Origin: Elizabethkingia miricola
GTDB lineage: Bacteria; Bacteroidota; Bacteroidia; Flavobacteriales; Weeksellaceae
NCBI RefSeq assembly: GCF_001675285.1
Contig: NZ_LSGQ01000003.1
Coordinates: 248,001 to 312,000 of the forward strand
Direction of reading: 5' to 3'
DNA: 64,000 bases
Shown: one piece after another, positions 1 to 7,287 of the stretch
Position numbering within the stretch: the stretch's first letter is position 1
How the letters are laid out: every line of letters begins with the position of its first letter
The notes under the pieces: generated by a model
The model's input: only the letters and a program-made list of their open reading frames with translations
What the model was told of the DNA's origin: nothing
Database searches by the model: none
Position numbers and translations under genes: made by a program

Positions 1-1
1 T

Positions 2-712
2 AATGAGCTTATTCTGGCTGAAGAATGCTATTTCTATCTTATGGCTTCTATGCGTAAGCTTCGGCTAAATATTCCGCAGTCTTATACACTGGAGTTTTTT
101 AAACAATTGTTTCAGGAAGAAGTAATTGATAAAGGAACAAAGAATGCTATTGTCCGATTCTTTGCTTACAGAAGTAATAATGGCCTTAATCTGGCTAAAA
201 ATGAAGTAGAATATTATTTTGAGGCAGAGGAAGCAGAAGATGTTTTAGCAAGCGCTAAAGACTATGAAATGGATCTTATCAAGGAGATTAATGTTAATAC
301 AAATCTTTTGAGTAATATCCATGTGCATTCTCCGGAAAATATATATGCAGGAATTTATGCATCCGAAAATGATCTGGATGATGTTATATTGCTGAATCCT
401 GATAAAAGAATTGCAAGAACATCGCAGGGAAATATCCTTTTATTAACAGATAATACACTGCGTGTTCCGAAACATACTGAAGGTGCTTATATCTCTCCGT
501 TGCTGGAATCATTTGTAACCTTTCTGGATAAAAAAGGACTGGCTCTTCTGGAAGAAGCCGAGATTATTGCCTTTGAGACTCAGAAAGCGGATGAAGTCCT
601 GATGATTTCTGAAATGAGTGGAATACACCACGTAACAAAAATTAGAAATAAAGAGTTTTCTAAAACGAAATTTGCAAGCCTGTTAGAGGAATGGCAAAAT
701 AGTTTTAACTAA
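2..712 (+). CDS. Aminotransferase class IV-like protein, 5'-truncated, probably catalytically degenerate
   Basis: Fold-type IV PLP-enzyme family (branched-chain aminotransferase / D-amino-acid transaminase / PabC superfamily). The frame is open from base 2, so the ATG at 41 is internal and the N-terminus lies outside the window; about 236 residues remain. The stretch with LMASMRKLR, and later AGIYASENDLDD and GN-I-L-L-L, follows the family pattern closely. By remembered alignment the Schiff-base lysine just before the AGIYA helix is replaced by histidine (codon 320-322), and the glutamate that contacts the pyridine nitrogen, before GN, by arginine (codon 416-418). If correct this is a non-catalytic or re-purposed paralogue. 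Its last bases overlap by four those of the convergent gene on the other strand. Confidence 0.75.
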   Translation, partial: NELILAEECYFYLMASMRKLRLNIPQSYTLEFFKQLFQEEVIDKGTKNAIVRFFAYRSNNGLNLAKNEVEYYFEAEEAEDVLASAKDYEMDLIKEINVNTNLLSNIHVHSPENIYAGIYASENDLDDVILLNPDKRIARTSQGNILLLTDNTLRVPKHTEGAYISPLLESFVTFLDKKGLALLEEAEIIAFETQKADEVLMISEMSGIHHVTKIRNKEFSKTKFASLLEEWQNSFN

Positions 713-1119
713 GCTTTCACAAACTTTTTCAGTATCCGTAAGATTTTTTGAGCATCGCGGTCCCGGTAATCTTTTAAGTCAAAAGAATAATCCTGGGATG
801 TTGTTTTAATGTTCAGAATCTTATGGGTAAGGGAATACTTGCTTACTTCATTAAAGTATATTAGCGTATTCTTTCGGGTATTAATTTTTATCTGAAGGGT
901 TTTGCTGTTCCAGCCTACAAAGTTTTTCAGAATCAGATTCTGAACAATGGTTTTCCCAAATACAACAACAATAAATGCATACGCAGTCATCTTGTACCAG
1001 TAGAGCTGTTCATAAGATATGTTTTTTACAAAATTAAGTCCGATAACAGCGGTTACACCAATAATAATACTGGTAATATTGAAAATGCTAAGCGCATTGT
1101 TGAAATAAATTCGTTTCAA
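709..1119 (-). CDS. Hypothetical small membrane protein
   Basis: A 136-residue protein with two hydrophobic segments near the N-terminus (about residues 8-28 and 42-66) and a basic, soluble C-terminal half rich in Lys and Tyr, which may face the cytoplasm. No family was recognised. The only reasonable start is a TTG at 1117-1119; the next Met is 43 codons in, after the first membrane segment. It converges on and overlaps the end of the aminotransferase-like gene by four bases. A PH-like fold for the C-terminal half is possible but not shown. Confidence 0.6.
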   Translation of the reverse strand: MKRIYFNNALSIFNITSIIIGVTAVIGLNFVKNISYEQLYWYKMTAYAFIVVVFGKTIVQNLILKNFVGWNSKTLQIKINTRKNTLIYFNEVSKYSLTHKILNIKTTSQDYSFDLKDYRDRDAQKILRILKKFVKA

Positions 1120-1158
1120 AATAGTTCTGATTGTTATTTATAAATGATGCCCTCCTGA

Positions 1159-1707
1159 TTAGTTCTGGGAAATATCTTCAGGCGCATTAGCCCATAATAA
1201 AAATTCTCCGCCTAATCCCTGCATTATCTTTTTCCACAAGTTCTGGTCATTGGATTCTGTGTAATCCAGATTAATAACTTCTATAACTGTCCACATCTTG
1301 TTTTTTATCTCACCTTCCAACTGCTGGGGAGACCATCCTGAATAGCCGGAAAATATTTTGATATCTTTTGTTTCCAGTTCCTGTTTTACAATAAGCTCTA
1401 TTACCTCTTCAACATTGTCTGTAAGGTAGTAGTCATCATTGATTTCAGAATTTACAGAAGTAGCTCTTTCTCCATGAATAATGAAGAATATTTTGTCCTG
1501 AGATATAGGTCCGCCTTCGTAGACCTCAATATCATTTTGCATTATCTTATTGAAGCGTTTACTCAGGAAATTATTTTTCTTATTAAGGATAAGGCCAAAG
1601 GCTCCTGATTCGTTGTGTTCGATGATGAGGACAACAGAGCGGGAAAATATATCTCCGGAAATATCAGGTGTGGAGATTAAAATCTTACCTTTGTAGGAGT
1701 TATTCAT
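1159..1707 (-). CDS. YqgE/AlgH family protein (UPF0301)
   Basis: A 182-residue member of the YqgE/AlgH family (DUF179), a conserved cytosolic family whose biochemical role is unclear. Family signatures are the N-terminal GKILISTP, then SRSVVLIIEHN with GAFGLILNK, and the C-terminal GYSGWSPQQLEGE. I chose the ATG at 1705-1707. A TTG six bases upstream is part of a sequence reading TATTTTTG on this strand (1711-1718), which fits a -7 promoter box better than a start codon. The gene is divergent from pdxH with only 22 bases between starts, so the two promoters must overlap each other's 5' ends. Confidence 0.9.
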   Translation of the reverse strand: MNNSYKGKILISTPDISGDIFSRSVVLIIEHNESGAFGLILNKKNNFLSKRFNKIMQNDIEVYEGGPISQDKIFFIIHGERATSVNSEINDDYYLTDNVEEVIELIVKQELETKDIKIFSGYSGWSPQQLEGEIKNKMWTVIEVINLDYTESNDQNLWKKIMQGLGGEFLLWANAPEDISQN

Positions 1708-1729
1708 ACTCAAAAATAATATTTTTTCG

Positions 1730-2374
1730 ATGGAAAACCTACACGACAGAAGAAAAGTTTATGAAAAAGCAGAATTGCTTGAAAGTCAAATCGAACAGTC
1801 TCCTTTTGAAATGTTCAAAATATGGCTGAAAGCCGCAGAAGAAGATACAAGTGTTGTAGAGGCCAATGCAATGGATGTCTCAACGGTAGATGAAGACGGT
1901 TGCCCAAGAACCAGAATTGTTTTATTAAAAGAATATTCGGATGAAGGTTTTGTATTTTTCACCAATTATAATAGCTACAAAGGAACGGCTATAGCGCATA
2001 ACCCTAAAGCTTGTCTCCATTTTTTCTGGTCCACTTTGGAACGTCAGGTAACTATTAAAGCGGAAATGGTAAAAACATCGGCACAGGATTCCGATACTTA
2101 TTTTCATTCGCGTCCTCGTGGCAGCCAGATAGGAGCTGTTGTGTCGCCACAAAGCAGCGTTATTCCGAACAGGAATTTTCTTGAAGAAAAACTGATAGAA
2201 ACAGAGAAGTTATTCGAAAATAAAGAAGTAGAAAGACCTGAGCATTGGGGTGGCTATATTGCTAAACCGTATGAGATTGAATTTTGGCAGGGTAGACCGA
2301 ACAGATTACACGACCGTATCGTTTATACTAAAGCTGAAGACGGAAGCTGGACAACTGAACGCCTGGCTCCATAA
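1730..2374 (+). CDS. pdxH: Pyridoxamine 5'-phosphate oxidase
   Basis: FMN-dependent enzyme that oxidises pyridoxamine/pyridoxine 5'-phosphate to pyridoxal 5'-phosphate, the last step of vitamin B6 synthesis and salvage. The 214-residue length is normal. Visible family features are the RTRIVLLKEY strand that binds FMN, FFTNYNSYKG, the SRPRGSQIGAVVSPQS motif, and the C-terminal substrate/FMN-binding WQGRPNRLHDR. A TACCTTTG box at 1686-1693, inside the divergent yqgE gene, is a candidate -7 element. A strong hairpin with U-rich flanks follows the stop codon. Single-gene unit. Confidence 0.96.
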   Translation: MENLHDRRKVYEKAELLESQIEQSPFEMFKIWLKAAEEDTSVVEANAMDVSTVDEDGCPRTRIVLLKEYSDEGFVFFTNYNSYKGTAIAHNPKACLHFFWSTLERQVTIKAEMVKTSAQDSDTYFHSRPRGSQIGAVVSPQSSVIPNRNFLEEKLIETEKLFENKEVERPEHWGGYIAKPYEIEFWQGRPNRLHDRIVYTKAEDGSWTTERLAP

Positions 2375-2380
2375 ACATAA

Positions 2381-2410
2381 AAAAAGCTGCCCATTGGGCA
2401 GCTTAATTTC
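2381..2410. terminator. Bidirectional terminator between pdxH and hup
   Basis: GCTGCCC (2386-2392) pairs with GGGCAGC (2396-2402) around a 3-base loop, with A-rich sequence before and T-rich after. It lies between two convergent genes and can serve both. Confidence 0.85.
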
Positions 2411-2427
2411 TTTTAAGAAACTACTTA

Positions 2428-2715
2428 TTATTTCTTTTTGCCGTTTACAGATTCTGCTAACTCAGAACCAGCTTTAAACTTAGCTACTTTTTTAGCAGCG
2501 ATTTTAATTGGTTTCTTTGTTGAAGGGTTGATACCTTGTCTAGCAGCTCTTTCAGCTACGGAGAAAGTTCCGAAACCTACTAAAGATACTTTACCATCTT
2601 TTTTCTTCAATGTAGAAGATACATTAGAAATGAAAGATTCTAATGCTTTTTTAGCTGCTACTTTAGTGATATCAGCATCCTTTGCAATTGCGTCGATTAA
2701 TTCAGACTTGTTCAT
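2428..2715 (-). CDS. hup: HU-type DNA-binding protein
   Basis: A 95-residue histone-like protein that binds and bends DNA as a dimer. It has the standard HU layout: helical N-terminus MNKSELIDAIA, the GFGTF turn (SLVGFGTFSV), the DNA-arm sequence RQGINPSTKKPIKI with the intercalating proline, and a KFKAGSELAE end. The C-terminus carries a short basic tail ending in GKKK. It has its own well-formed promoter and shares a terminator with pdxH. The paralogue IHF is unlikely given the HU-like arm. Confidence 0.95.
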   Translation of the reverse strand: MNKSELIDAIAKDADITKVAAKKALESFISNVSSTLKKKDGKVSLVGFGTFSVAERAARQGINPSTKKPIKIAAKKVAKFKAGSELAESVNGKKK

Positions 2716-2750
2716 AGTAAATAATATTTAAAGTTTAATTTAACTAATAG

Positions 2751-2781
2751 CAAATATAACACAAATTTTGTCTCATGCAAA
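2751..2781 (-). promoter_or_regulatory. Bacteroidota-type promoter of hup
   Basis: On the minus strand TTTG (2778-2781), 19 bases, then TATATTTG (2751-2758), matching the -33/-7 pattern known for this phylum. The predicted transcript begins about 30 bases before the hup start codon. Confidence 0.7.
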
Positions 2782-3081
2782 TAATTAGTGTTTTTTTTTA
2801 ATAAAAGCATGCTAATACTTCTCAAAGGGTTGAAATTTAATAATGCATGTTTTTACTAAAATGCTGCTTTACGGGTAACTAAAAGTGTGCCAAAAGTCCA
2901 TGACAACGTATTTTTAAAGAATTGTTAATATTTTGCTTTGAATTATCATATTTTAAATTTTAAGTGTTTATAGGGGTTTATTTAATGATTTTTATGAAAA
3001 AGGCTCATTATATGTAGGTTAGCAGTAGTCATATTACCTTTGACGTTTCTTTTTTTTAATATGCATACTTTGAAGAATTCT
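2782..3081. other. Intergenic region between hup and panD
   Basis: About 300 bases between divergent genes, very AT-rich with several homopolymer T runs and no open frame with coding character. A TACCTTTG at 3035-3042 could be a second, upstream panD promoter box, but no TTG lies at the right distance in front of it. Nothing else was recognised. Confidence 0.5.
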
Positions 3082-3111
3082 TTTGGCTTTCGCCGGAAAC
3101 CAGTAAATTTG
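3082..3111 (+). promoter_or_regulatory. Promoter of panD, leaderless arrangement
   Basis: TTTG (3082-3085), 18 bases, TAAATTTG (3104-3111), then only four bases to the panD ATG at 3116. With the usual distance from the -7 box to the start site, transcription would begin at or next to the ATG, giving a leaderless mRNA. Confidence 0.6.
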
Positions 3112-3115
3112 CATT

Positions 3116-3466
3116 ATGCTAATAGAAGTTTTTAAATCCAAAATTCACAGAGTTAAAGTAACTGAGTCAGATCTTAATTATATAGGAAGTATTACTATAG
3201 ACGAAGATCTTATCGATGCAGCAGGACTTGTTGTGGGGGAAAGAGTATACATTGTAAACGTGAATAACGGAGAAAGATTCGATACTTACGTGATAAAAGG
3301 AAAGAGAAATTCAGGGGAAATCTGCCTGAACGGACCTGCAGCACGTAAAGTTCACAAAGGAGATATTATCATTATTATTGCTTATGCACAGATGACTCCG
3401 GAAGAAGCCCAAACATTCCAGCCAAAAATAGTTTTCCCGAACGAAGAAACTAACCTGTTAACTTAA
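3116..3466 (+). CDS. panD: Aspartate 1-decarboxylase precursor
   Basis: Makes beta-alanine from L-aspartate for pantothenate and coenzyme A synthesis. The 116-residue proenzyme is a pyruvoyl enzyme that cleaves itself between Gly24 and Ser25; YIGSITID at residues 22-29 contains that site exactly where the family has it. The conserved [12 protein letters not shown] segment and the IIIIAYA strand are also present. The ATG at 3116 gives the canonical [12 protein letters not shown] start. Three bases separate its stop from the next gene, so the two are co-transcribed. Confidence 0.97.
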   Translation: MLIEVFKSKIHRVKVTESDLNYIGSITIDEDLIDAAGLVVGERVYIVNVNNGERFDTYVIKGKRNSGEICLNGPAARKVHKGDIIIIIAYAQMTPEEAQTFQPKIVFPNEETNLLT

Positions 3467-3469
3467 TAA

Positions 3470-4498
3470 ATGGCAGAGGCTAAAAAAAATAATACACTAA
3501 AGACAGCCCTTACTATTGGAATATCTTTGGTGTTTGCTGCTTTTTTTATGTGGCTGGCAACAAGAGGGCTCAATTTCTCAAAAATCAAAGAAGCTTTTGT
3601 TAAAGCTAATTATTTCTGGATTTTTGCAGCATTTGTCTTCGGGATTATGGCATACTGGATTCGTGCTATTCGCTGGAATATGTTTTTGGAGCCTATGGGC
3701 TACAAAATATCCAATTCCAATGCGCTTTGGACATTGTCCTTTGGCTATTTAATGAATCTTACTATCCCCCGAAGCGGAGAAGTTGCGAGAGCAACAGCTT
3801 TATATGGTGTAGAAAAAGTTCCGGTAGATAAATCTTTTGGAACCATTATCCTGGAGAGGGTAGTAGATCTGTTCTTCATGATGTTATTTTTGCTGCTTAC
3901 TGCAGTTTTTAAATATGAAGCACTGATATCTTTCTATAATTATCTGACAAAGCAAAAAGAGAACACGCCGCAGCAAGAACAGGGGGTTCCGTGGAAATGG
4001 CTAATAGCAGGTTGTATAGGATTAGGAGTCATACTGTTTATTGCTTTTCGTAAAAAGTTGCAGCAAACTTCGGTATATGCTAAAGTTATAAACTTTGGAA
4101 AAGGGCTTGCAGATGGATTGAAATCTATAGTTCAGATAAAAAATAAACCAAAGTTTTTCCTGTATTCAGCAGGGATTTGGACTTGTTATTACTTTGCTGC
4201 TTATTTAATATGCTTTGCCTTACCTGAGACTTCTTCCTTTGGGTTTGCAGATGGATTTTTCCTGATTACAGTGGGAACATTAGGAATGATGGTGCCGGCC
4301 TCAGGAGGTATTGGTGCATATCATCTGGCATTAAAATTAGGCGTAATGGGACTATTTCTGGCTTGGGGCAAAGATCCTGAGGCTGGAGCTGAAGTAGGTT
4401 TAAGTTATGCTTTCCTTTCACATACGCTTCAGTTATTTATTATGTTATCTATGGGATTAATCTCTATACCGCTTTTGGCTAAAGCCAGAAAAATATAA
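3470..4498 (+). CDS. Lysylphosphatidylglycerol synthase TM region / flippase-like membrane protein (UPF0104)
   Basis: A 342-residue polytopic inner-membrane protein with about eight hydrophobic segments, belonging to the family related to the N-terminal membrane half of MprF (lysylphosphatidylglycerol synthase TM region). The motifs FGYLMNLTIPRSGEVARA and GGIGAYHLALKLG are characteristic. The soluble aminoacyl-transferase half of MprF is absent, so lipid translocation is the more likely role, but the substrate is unknown. It follows panD by three bases in one transcription unit; this pairing is positional and does not show a functional link to CoA synthesis. Confidence 0.88.
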   Translation: MAEAKKNNTLKTALTIGISLVFAAFFMWLATRGLNFSKIKEAFVKANYFWIFAAFVFGIMAYWIRAIRWNMFLEPMGYKISNSNALWTLSFGYLMNLTIPRSGEVARATALYGVEKVPVDKSFGTIILERVVDLFFMMLFLLLTAVFKYEALISFYNYLTKQKENTPQQEQGVPWKWLIAGCIGLGVILFIAFRKKLQQTSVYAKVINFGKGLADGLKSIVQIKNKPKFFLYSAGIWTCYYFAAYLICFALPETSSFGFADGFFLITVGTLGMMVPASGGIGAYHLALKLGVMGLFLAWGKDPEAGAEVGLSYAFLSHTLQLFIMLSMGLISIPLLAKARKI

Positions 4499-4543
4499 AG
4501 GCTGAGCATATCTTTATTTCAGATTACATTTAAATCAAAATAT

Positions 4544-4551
4544 TATCTTTG
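4544..4551 (+). promoter_or_regulatory. -7 promoter box of the FKBP gene
   Basis: TATCTTTG matches TAnnTTTG. It would give a leader of about 65 bases before the ATG at 4621. No clear TTG lies at the proper distance upstream. Confidence 0.4.
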
Positions 4552-4620
4552 CATATAACGATAGCAATAAAATGCTATTATAAATACAATAACAGGGGGA
4601 AATCCCTATAAAGAAAGAAC

Positions 4621-5121
4621 ATGACAATAGACAACAATCATGTAGTTGCTTTAAACTACACACTTCATACAATTGAAGAAAACGGTGAGAAAACTTTTGT
4701 TGAGCAAACAACAAGTGAGAACCCATTAACATTTTTATATGGTGTTGGAATGATGATTCCTAAATTCGAGGAAAACATCAAAGGTCTTACAGTAGGTGAT
4801 AAAACTTCTTTCACAATTGCTCCTGAAGAAGCTTATGGTGAAAAAGATCCTAATGCATTGGCTCAATTACCAGTAGATATGTTCAAAGAGTCTGGTATGC
4901 CACCAGTAGGAGCTATGCTTCCTTTATCTGATAACCAAGGGAATAATTTCCAGGCTATCGTTGTAGAAGTTACTCCGGAGGTTGTGATCGCAGATCTTAA
5001 CCACCCAATGGCTGGTAAGACTTTAAACTTCGATGTTGAAGTTTTATCAACTCGTCCTGCTACAGAAGAAGAACTTTCTCACGGTCACGCTCATGGTGTT
5101 GACGGCACAGAAGGTCACTAA
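4621..5121 (+). CDS. FKBP-type peptidyl-prolyl isomerase, SlyD-like
   Basis: A 166-residue cytosolic prolyl isomerase and chaperone of the SlyD class. The FKBP core is split by an insert-in-flap domain: NPLTFLYGVGMMIPKFEENIKGL is the first FKBP part, followed by SFTIAPEEAYGEKDP and the flap up to about residue 125. The C-terminus is His-rich (SHGHAHG...EGH), as in SlyD where it binds nickel and other metals; here it is short. Single-gene unit ending in a strong terminator. Confidence 0.93.
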   Translation: MTIDNNHVVALNYTLHTIEENGEKTFVEQTTSENPLTFLYGVGMMIPKFEENIKGLTVGDKTSFTIAPEEAYGEKDPNALAQLPVDMFKESGMPPVGAMLPLSDNQGNNFQAIVVEVTPEVVIADLNHPMAGKTLNFDVEVLSTRPATEEELSHGHAHGVDGTEGH

Positions 5122-5130
5122 AAAATAAAC

Positions 5131-5157
5131 GCCCGGCTTTTGCCGGGCATTTTTATT
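5131..5157 (+). terminator. Terminator of the FKBP gene
   Basis: GCCCGGC (5131-5137) and GCCGGGC (5142-5148) around a TTTT loop, followed by ATTTTTATTTT. Canonical intrinsic terminator. Confidence 0.92.
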
Positions 5158-5211
5158 TTAATCAAAGACGGTTTCCTGTTTGCATTAGCATATCAGGAAT
5201 TTTTATTTTCC

Positions 5212-5219
5212 TATTTTTG
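5212..5219 (+). promoter_or_regulatory. -7 promoter box of the VF530-family gene
   Basis: TATTTTTG, ten bases upstream of the ATG at 5230, which implies a very short or absent leader. It also shows that a TTG at 5140 inside the preceding hairpin cannot be the start codon. Confidence 0.45.
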
Positions 5220-5229
5220 CCAAAAAAAG

Positions 5230-5472
5230 ATGGAACAGCAATCTAAAGATCCTTTACACGGAAAAAAACTAGTCGATATTCTCGAAGAATTGGTAGACTA
5301 TTATCAGGGTTTTGAAGAGCTGGGAAATCAAATTAATATCCGGTGCTTTACTCATGATCCGAGTATTGGTTCCTCTTTAAAATTTCTTCGCAGAACTCCA
5401 TGGGCCAGAACCAAAGTAGAAAGCCTTTATCTATATGTTTTAAGGCAAAAAAAGAAGAAAGGGTTGCTGTAA
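5230..5472 (+). CDS. VF530 family protein (DUF2132)
   Basis: An 80-residue member of the VF530/DUF2132 family of small helical, probably DNA-binding proteins. The signature is LVDYYQGFEELGNQINIRCF, followed by DPSIGSSLKFLRRTPWAR and KVESLYL. I start it at the ATG 5230, giving MEQQSKDPLHGK; upstream codons would run through the terminator hairpin of the previous gene and a promoter box. The very basic end RQKKKKG fits nucleic-acid binding. Function in the cell is not known. Confidence 0.85.
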   Translation: MEQQSKDPLHGKKLVDILEELVDYYQGFEELGNQINIRCFTHDPSIGSSLKFLRRTPWARTKVESLYLYVLRQKKKKGLL

Positions 5473-5486
5473 AATTAAGCTTACTT

Positions 5487-6155
5487 CTAATCAGGATGAA
5501 GCATACTGAAACTGATTGCTGCGGATTGTGGCGGGAGGAAGTTTCCTGTACATTTTGAATCAAGGTTTATTGATGGAAATAATACCTTATTTGATTTATC
5601 AAATTTCAATGAGCTGTCTTCTATCCAAAAATTAATATCATTTCCTCTTATATACATTTTTGTATGTTTACTTTTAGTAGAGTAAACAGATAATCTGGTT
5701 TTTCTGTTATTCGCTTTATCCGTTTTGTTTTTTAGAAGAGTGATTCCAATGAAGAAAGGCTTATCAGTAGAAATATTAATTGTTGGATGTATTTTAAAAA
5801 TAATCTGAAAGTCACTTTTAGCAACAGACAAATGTTTGGTGAAAGAAGTTGTATTTTTAATTTCCTCACCAATTATTCCGTCATTATCAGCGTAGAACTT
5901 TAATTGGAATATGGACGGACTATCAGAAAAAGGCTCATAATTCTTAACATTAATTATTAATTTATCAACAAAACAGTTCTCTTTAATATTTGTATATTCT
6001 ATTGCAAATTCTTTGTCATCCTCAATATTGACAGAACTGGATGACTTATCTACTGTAAGTTTTATTTTATTTGTGATGTAAATAGTGTCAATAATTTTCT
6101 CCTGAGAGAATAAAAATGACGAAAGAATAATCGGAAATAAAAGTAAATATTTCAT
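5487..6155 (-). CDS. Hypothetical secreted protein
   Basis: A 222-residue protein with a clear signal peptide (about residues 1-18, ending FLFSQ) and no recognised domain. The mature part is rich in Asn, Lys, Ile and beta-prone, with alternating hydrophobic residues (for example KLIINVKNYEPFSDSP and PFFIGITLLKN), suggesting a beta-sandwich periplasmic or surface domain. It follows the 74-residue gene on the same strand with a terminator between them, so it is probably a separate transcription unit. Confidence 0.7.
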   Translation of the reverse strand: MKYLLLFPIILSSFLFSQEKIIDTIYITNKIKLTVDKSSSSVNIEDDKEFAIEYTNIKENCFVDKLIINVKNYEPFSDSPSIFQLKFYADNDGIIGEEIKNTTSFTKHLSVAKSDFQIIFKIHPTINISTDKPFFIGITLLKNKTDKANNRKTRLSVYSTKSKHTKMYIRGNDINFWIEDSSLKFDKSNKVLFPSINLDSKCTGNFLPPQSAAISFSMLHPD

Positions 6156-6169
6156 AATTGGACTAAAAT

Positions 6170-6191
6170 AAAAGAGGATTTCTCCTCTTTT
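6170..6191 (-). terminator. Terminator of the 74-aa secreted protein gene
   Basis: AAAAGAGGA (6170-6178) and TCCTCTTTT (6183-6191) with a 4-base loop, just downstream (minus sense) of the stop codon at 6198. Confidence 0.65.
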
Positions 6192-6197
6192 AAATTG

Positions 6198-6422
6198 CTA
6201 CTCAGGTATGCATGAAGCCCAATCTCCGGTAGCTTTTACTCCAGTGGGAATCCAGAAAACATAACTTTTTTTTAATACAGGAGCTTCATATCTATCTCCT
6301 CCCATCCACATACATTTTCCTAAAACAGTTTCTGAACCAAAAAATTTGGCCTCTAACAGGGCTATTCCTACAGTAAATGTTAAGAATACTGCCGTGCTTA
6401 AAATAATTGTCTTCTTTTTCAT
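6198..6422 (-). CDS. Hypothetical small secreted or anchored protein
   Basis: A 74-residue protein with an N-terminal hydrophobic segment (residues 5-24) that reads as a signal peptide or anchor, then a short mature part with two cysteines (in GKCMWMGG and DWASC), which could form a disulfide outside the cytoplasm. It resembles in size and layout the numerous small exported peptides of flavobacteria, but no family could be assigned. It is divergent from an XRE regulator gene across a 209-base spacer containing an inverted repeat. Confidence 0.6.
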   Translation of the reverse strand: MKKKTIILSTAVFLTFTVGIALLEAKFFGSETVLGKCMWMGGDRYEAPVLKKSYVFWIPTGVKATGDWASCIPE

Positions 6423-6546
6423 ATTAACAAGTATTTAATGATTTTAATATGCCTACTTTTTTTAAGGTCATTTTTCAGCATCTTTTGACCATAAGTTTTC
6501 ACGACAACTTTTCTCAAATGTGGCCAATTATTTATTTAAGTATGAT

Positions 6547-6579
6547 ATACTTTGGTTGTTTTTTTTACAACTAAAGTAT
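6547..6579. repeat. 13-base inverted repeat, candidate operator upstream of the XRE gene
   Basis: ATACTTTGGTTGT (6547-6559) and ACAACTAAAGTAT (6567-6579) are inverted with one mismatch around a run of seven T. It ends two bases before the TTTG promoter element of the XRE gene, a place where an autoregulator would bind. It could instead be a simple hairpin. Confidence 0.5.
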
Positions 6580-6581
6580 TA

Positions 6582-6612
6582 TTTGATTTCTTAAATATTC
6601 AGTATATTTTTG
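6582..6612 (+). promoter_or_regulatory. Promoter of the XRE regulator gene
   Basis: TTTG (6582-6585), 19 bases, TATTTTTG (6605-6612), 19 bases before the ATG. Good match to the Bacteroidota pattern. Confidence 0.65.
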
Positions 6613-6631
6613 ACTTAAAAATGCATTTGCG

Positions 6632-6976
6632 ATGAAAATTTCAATTAAACTCAGGAAACTAAGAGAGCAAGAGAAGTCTAGCCAGGCAGACGTAGCTGAT
6701 GAGTTACAAGTCTCTCAGACAGCTTATAATAAATGGGAAACAGGATCTGCTAAGCCTTCTTTAGAAAATATAATAAAGTTGTGTAATTACTACAATATTG
6801 GTATTGCAGATTTATTAGATGATAATTTTAAAATTTTATCGGAAGATATAAACAGGAAAGAAATAAGAATAAATGAAGATGTTGTAAAGCGTATTATCGA
6901 TAATCAGGAAAAACTGATTGAGCTGACAGAAATACAAAACAATATTCTGGTTCAAATATTGAGGTGTGAGAACTGA
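6632..6976 (+). CDS. XRE-family transcriptional regulator
   Basis: A 114-residue DNA-binding protein. The Cro/CI helix-turn-helix fills residues 4-60: LRKLREQEKSSQADVADEL, then VSQTAYNKWETGSAKPSLEN and LCNYYNIGIADLL. The remaining 50 residues look like an amphipathic helix (NEDVVKRIIDNQEKLIELTE) probably used for dimerisation. It stands alone between small secreted protein genes, with an inverted repeat next to its promoter, suggesting autoregulation and possibly control of the divergent 74-aa gene. Target genes beyond that are not visible. Confidence 0.88.
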   Translation: MKISIKLRKLREQEKSSQADVADELQVSQTAYNKWETGSAKPSLENIIKLCNYYNIGIADLLDDNFKILSEDINRKEIRINEDVVKRIIDNQEKLIELTEIQNNILVQILRCEN

Positions 6977-7002
6977 GAGTAGTATATACTCGCTATCTTA
7001 AA

Positions 7003-7028
7003 AATCCCCTTAGAATTTTAAGAGGATT
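7003..7028 (-). terminator. Terminator of the PH-SHOCT / TM2 operon
   Basis: AATCCCCTTA and TAAGAGGATT are inverted with one imperfect position, which is C/A on the plus strand but a G-U pair in a minus-strand transcript, so it works for the minus-strand operon. A near-identical stem occurs at 8026-8051. Confidence 0.7.
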
Positions 7029-7075
7029 GAAGTATACATACTAATATTTCTGATAAAAGAGATTATTTTATAGAT

Positions 7076-7285
7076 CTAGAATGTATTATTATATCTTAGG
7101 TTGAATTGATGATTAGACATAAATAAAAATATAATTGTATCGAAAAAAGCAAAAAAAGCAGGAATTAGAGTCCAGCAAAAAAATAAATATAACAAGCCTT
7201 TTTTAGTTTCCCCTAAATAGAATCTGTGTATTCCAAAGCCTCCCAGAAAAAAAGCTAACAGTACGGTAGTAAATTTGTTTTTCAT
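7076..7285 (-). CDS. TM2 domain-containing membrane protein
   Basis: A 69-residue protein made almost wholly of a TM2 domain: first helix with FTTVLLAFFLGGFGIHRFYLG, the conserved GxHRFYLG-like turn, and a second helix through LLYLFFCWTLIPAFFAFFD. The family is of unknown biochemical role, often paired with stress or envelope proteins. Two bases separate it from the upstream PH-SHOCT gene, with which it forms an operon closed by the terminator at 7003-7028. Confidence 0.88.
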   Translation of the reverse strand: MKNKFTTVLLAFFLGGFGIHRFYLGETKKGLLYLFFCWTLIPAFFAFFDTIIFLFMSNHQFNLRYNNTF

Positions 7286-7287
7286 AA

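Noticed and set aside
2438-2731. 97-residue frame antisense to hup
   Set aside because: Fully inside the HU gene on the other strand; no family and a biased composition.
5140-5229. Extended N-terminus of the VF530 protein
   Set aside because: It would begin inside the terminator hairpin of the FKBP gene and read through a promoter box; the family starts at the ATG 5230.
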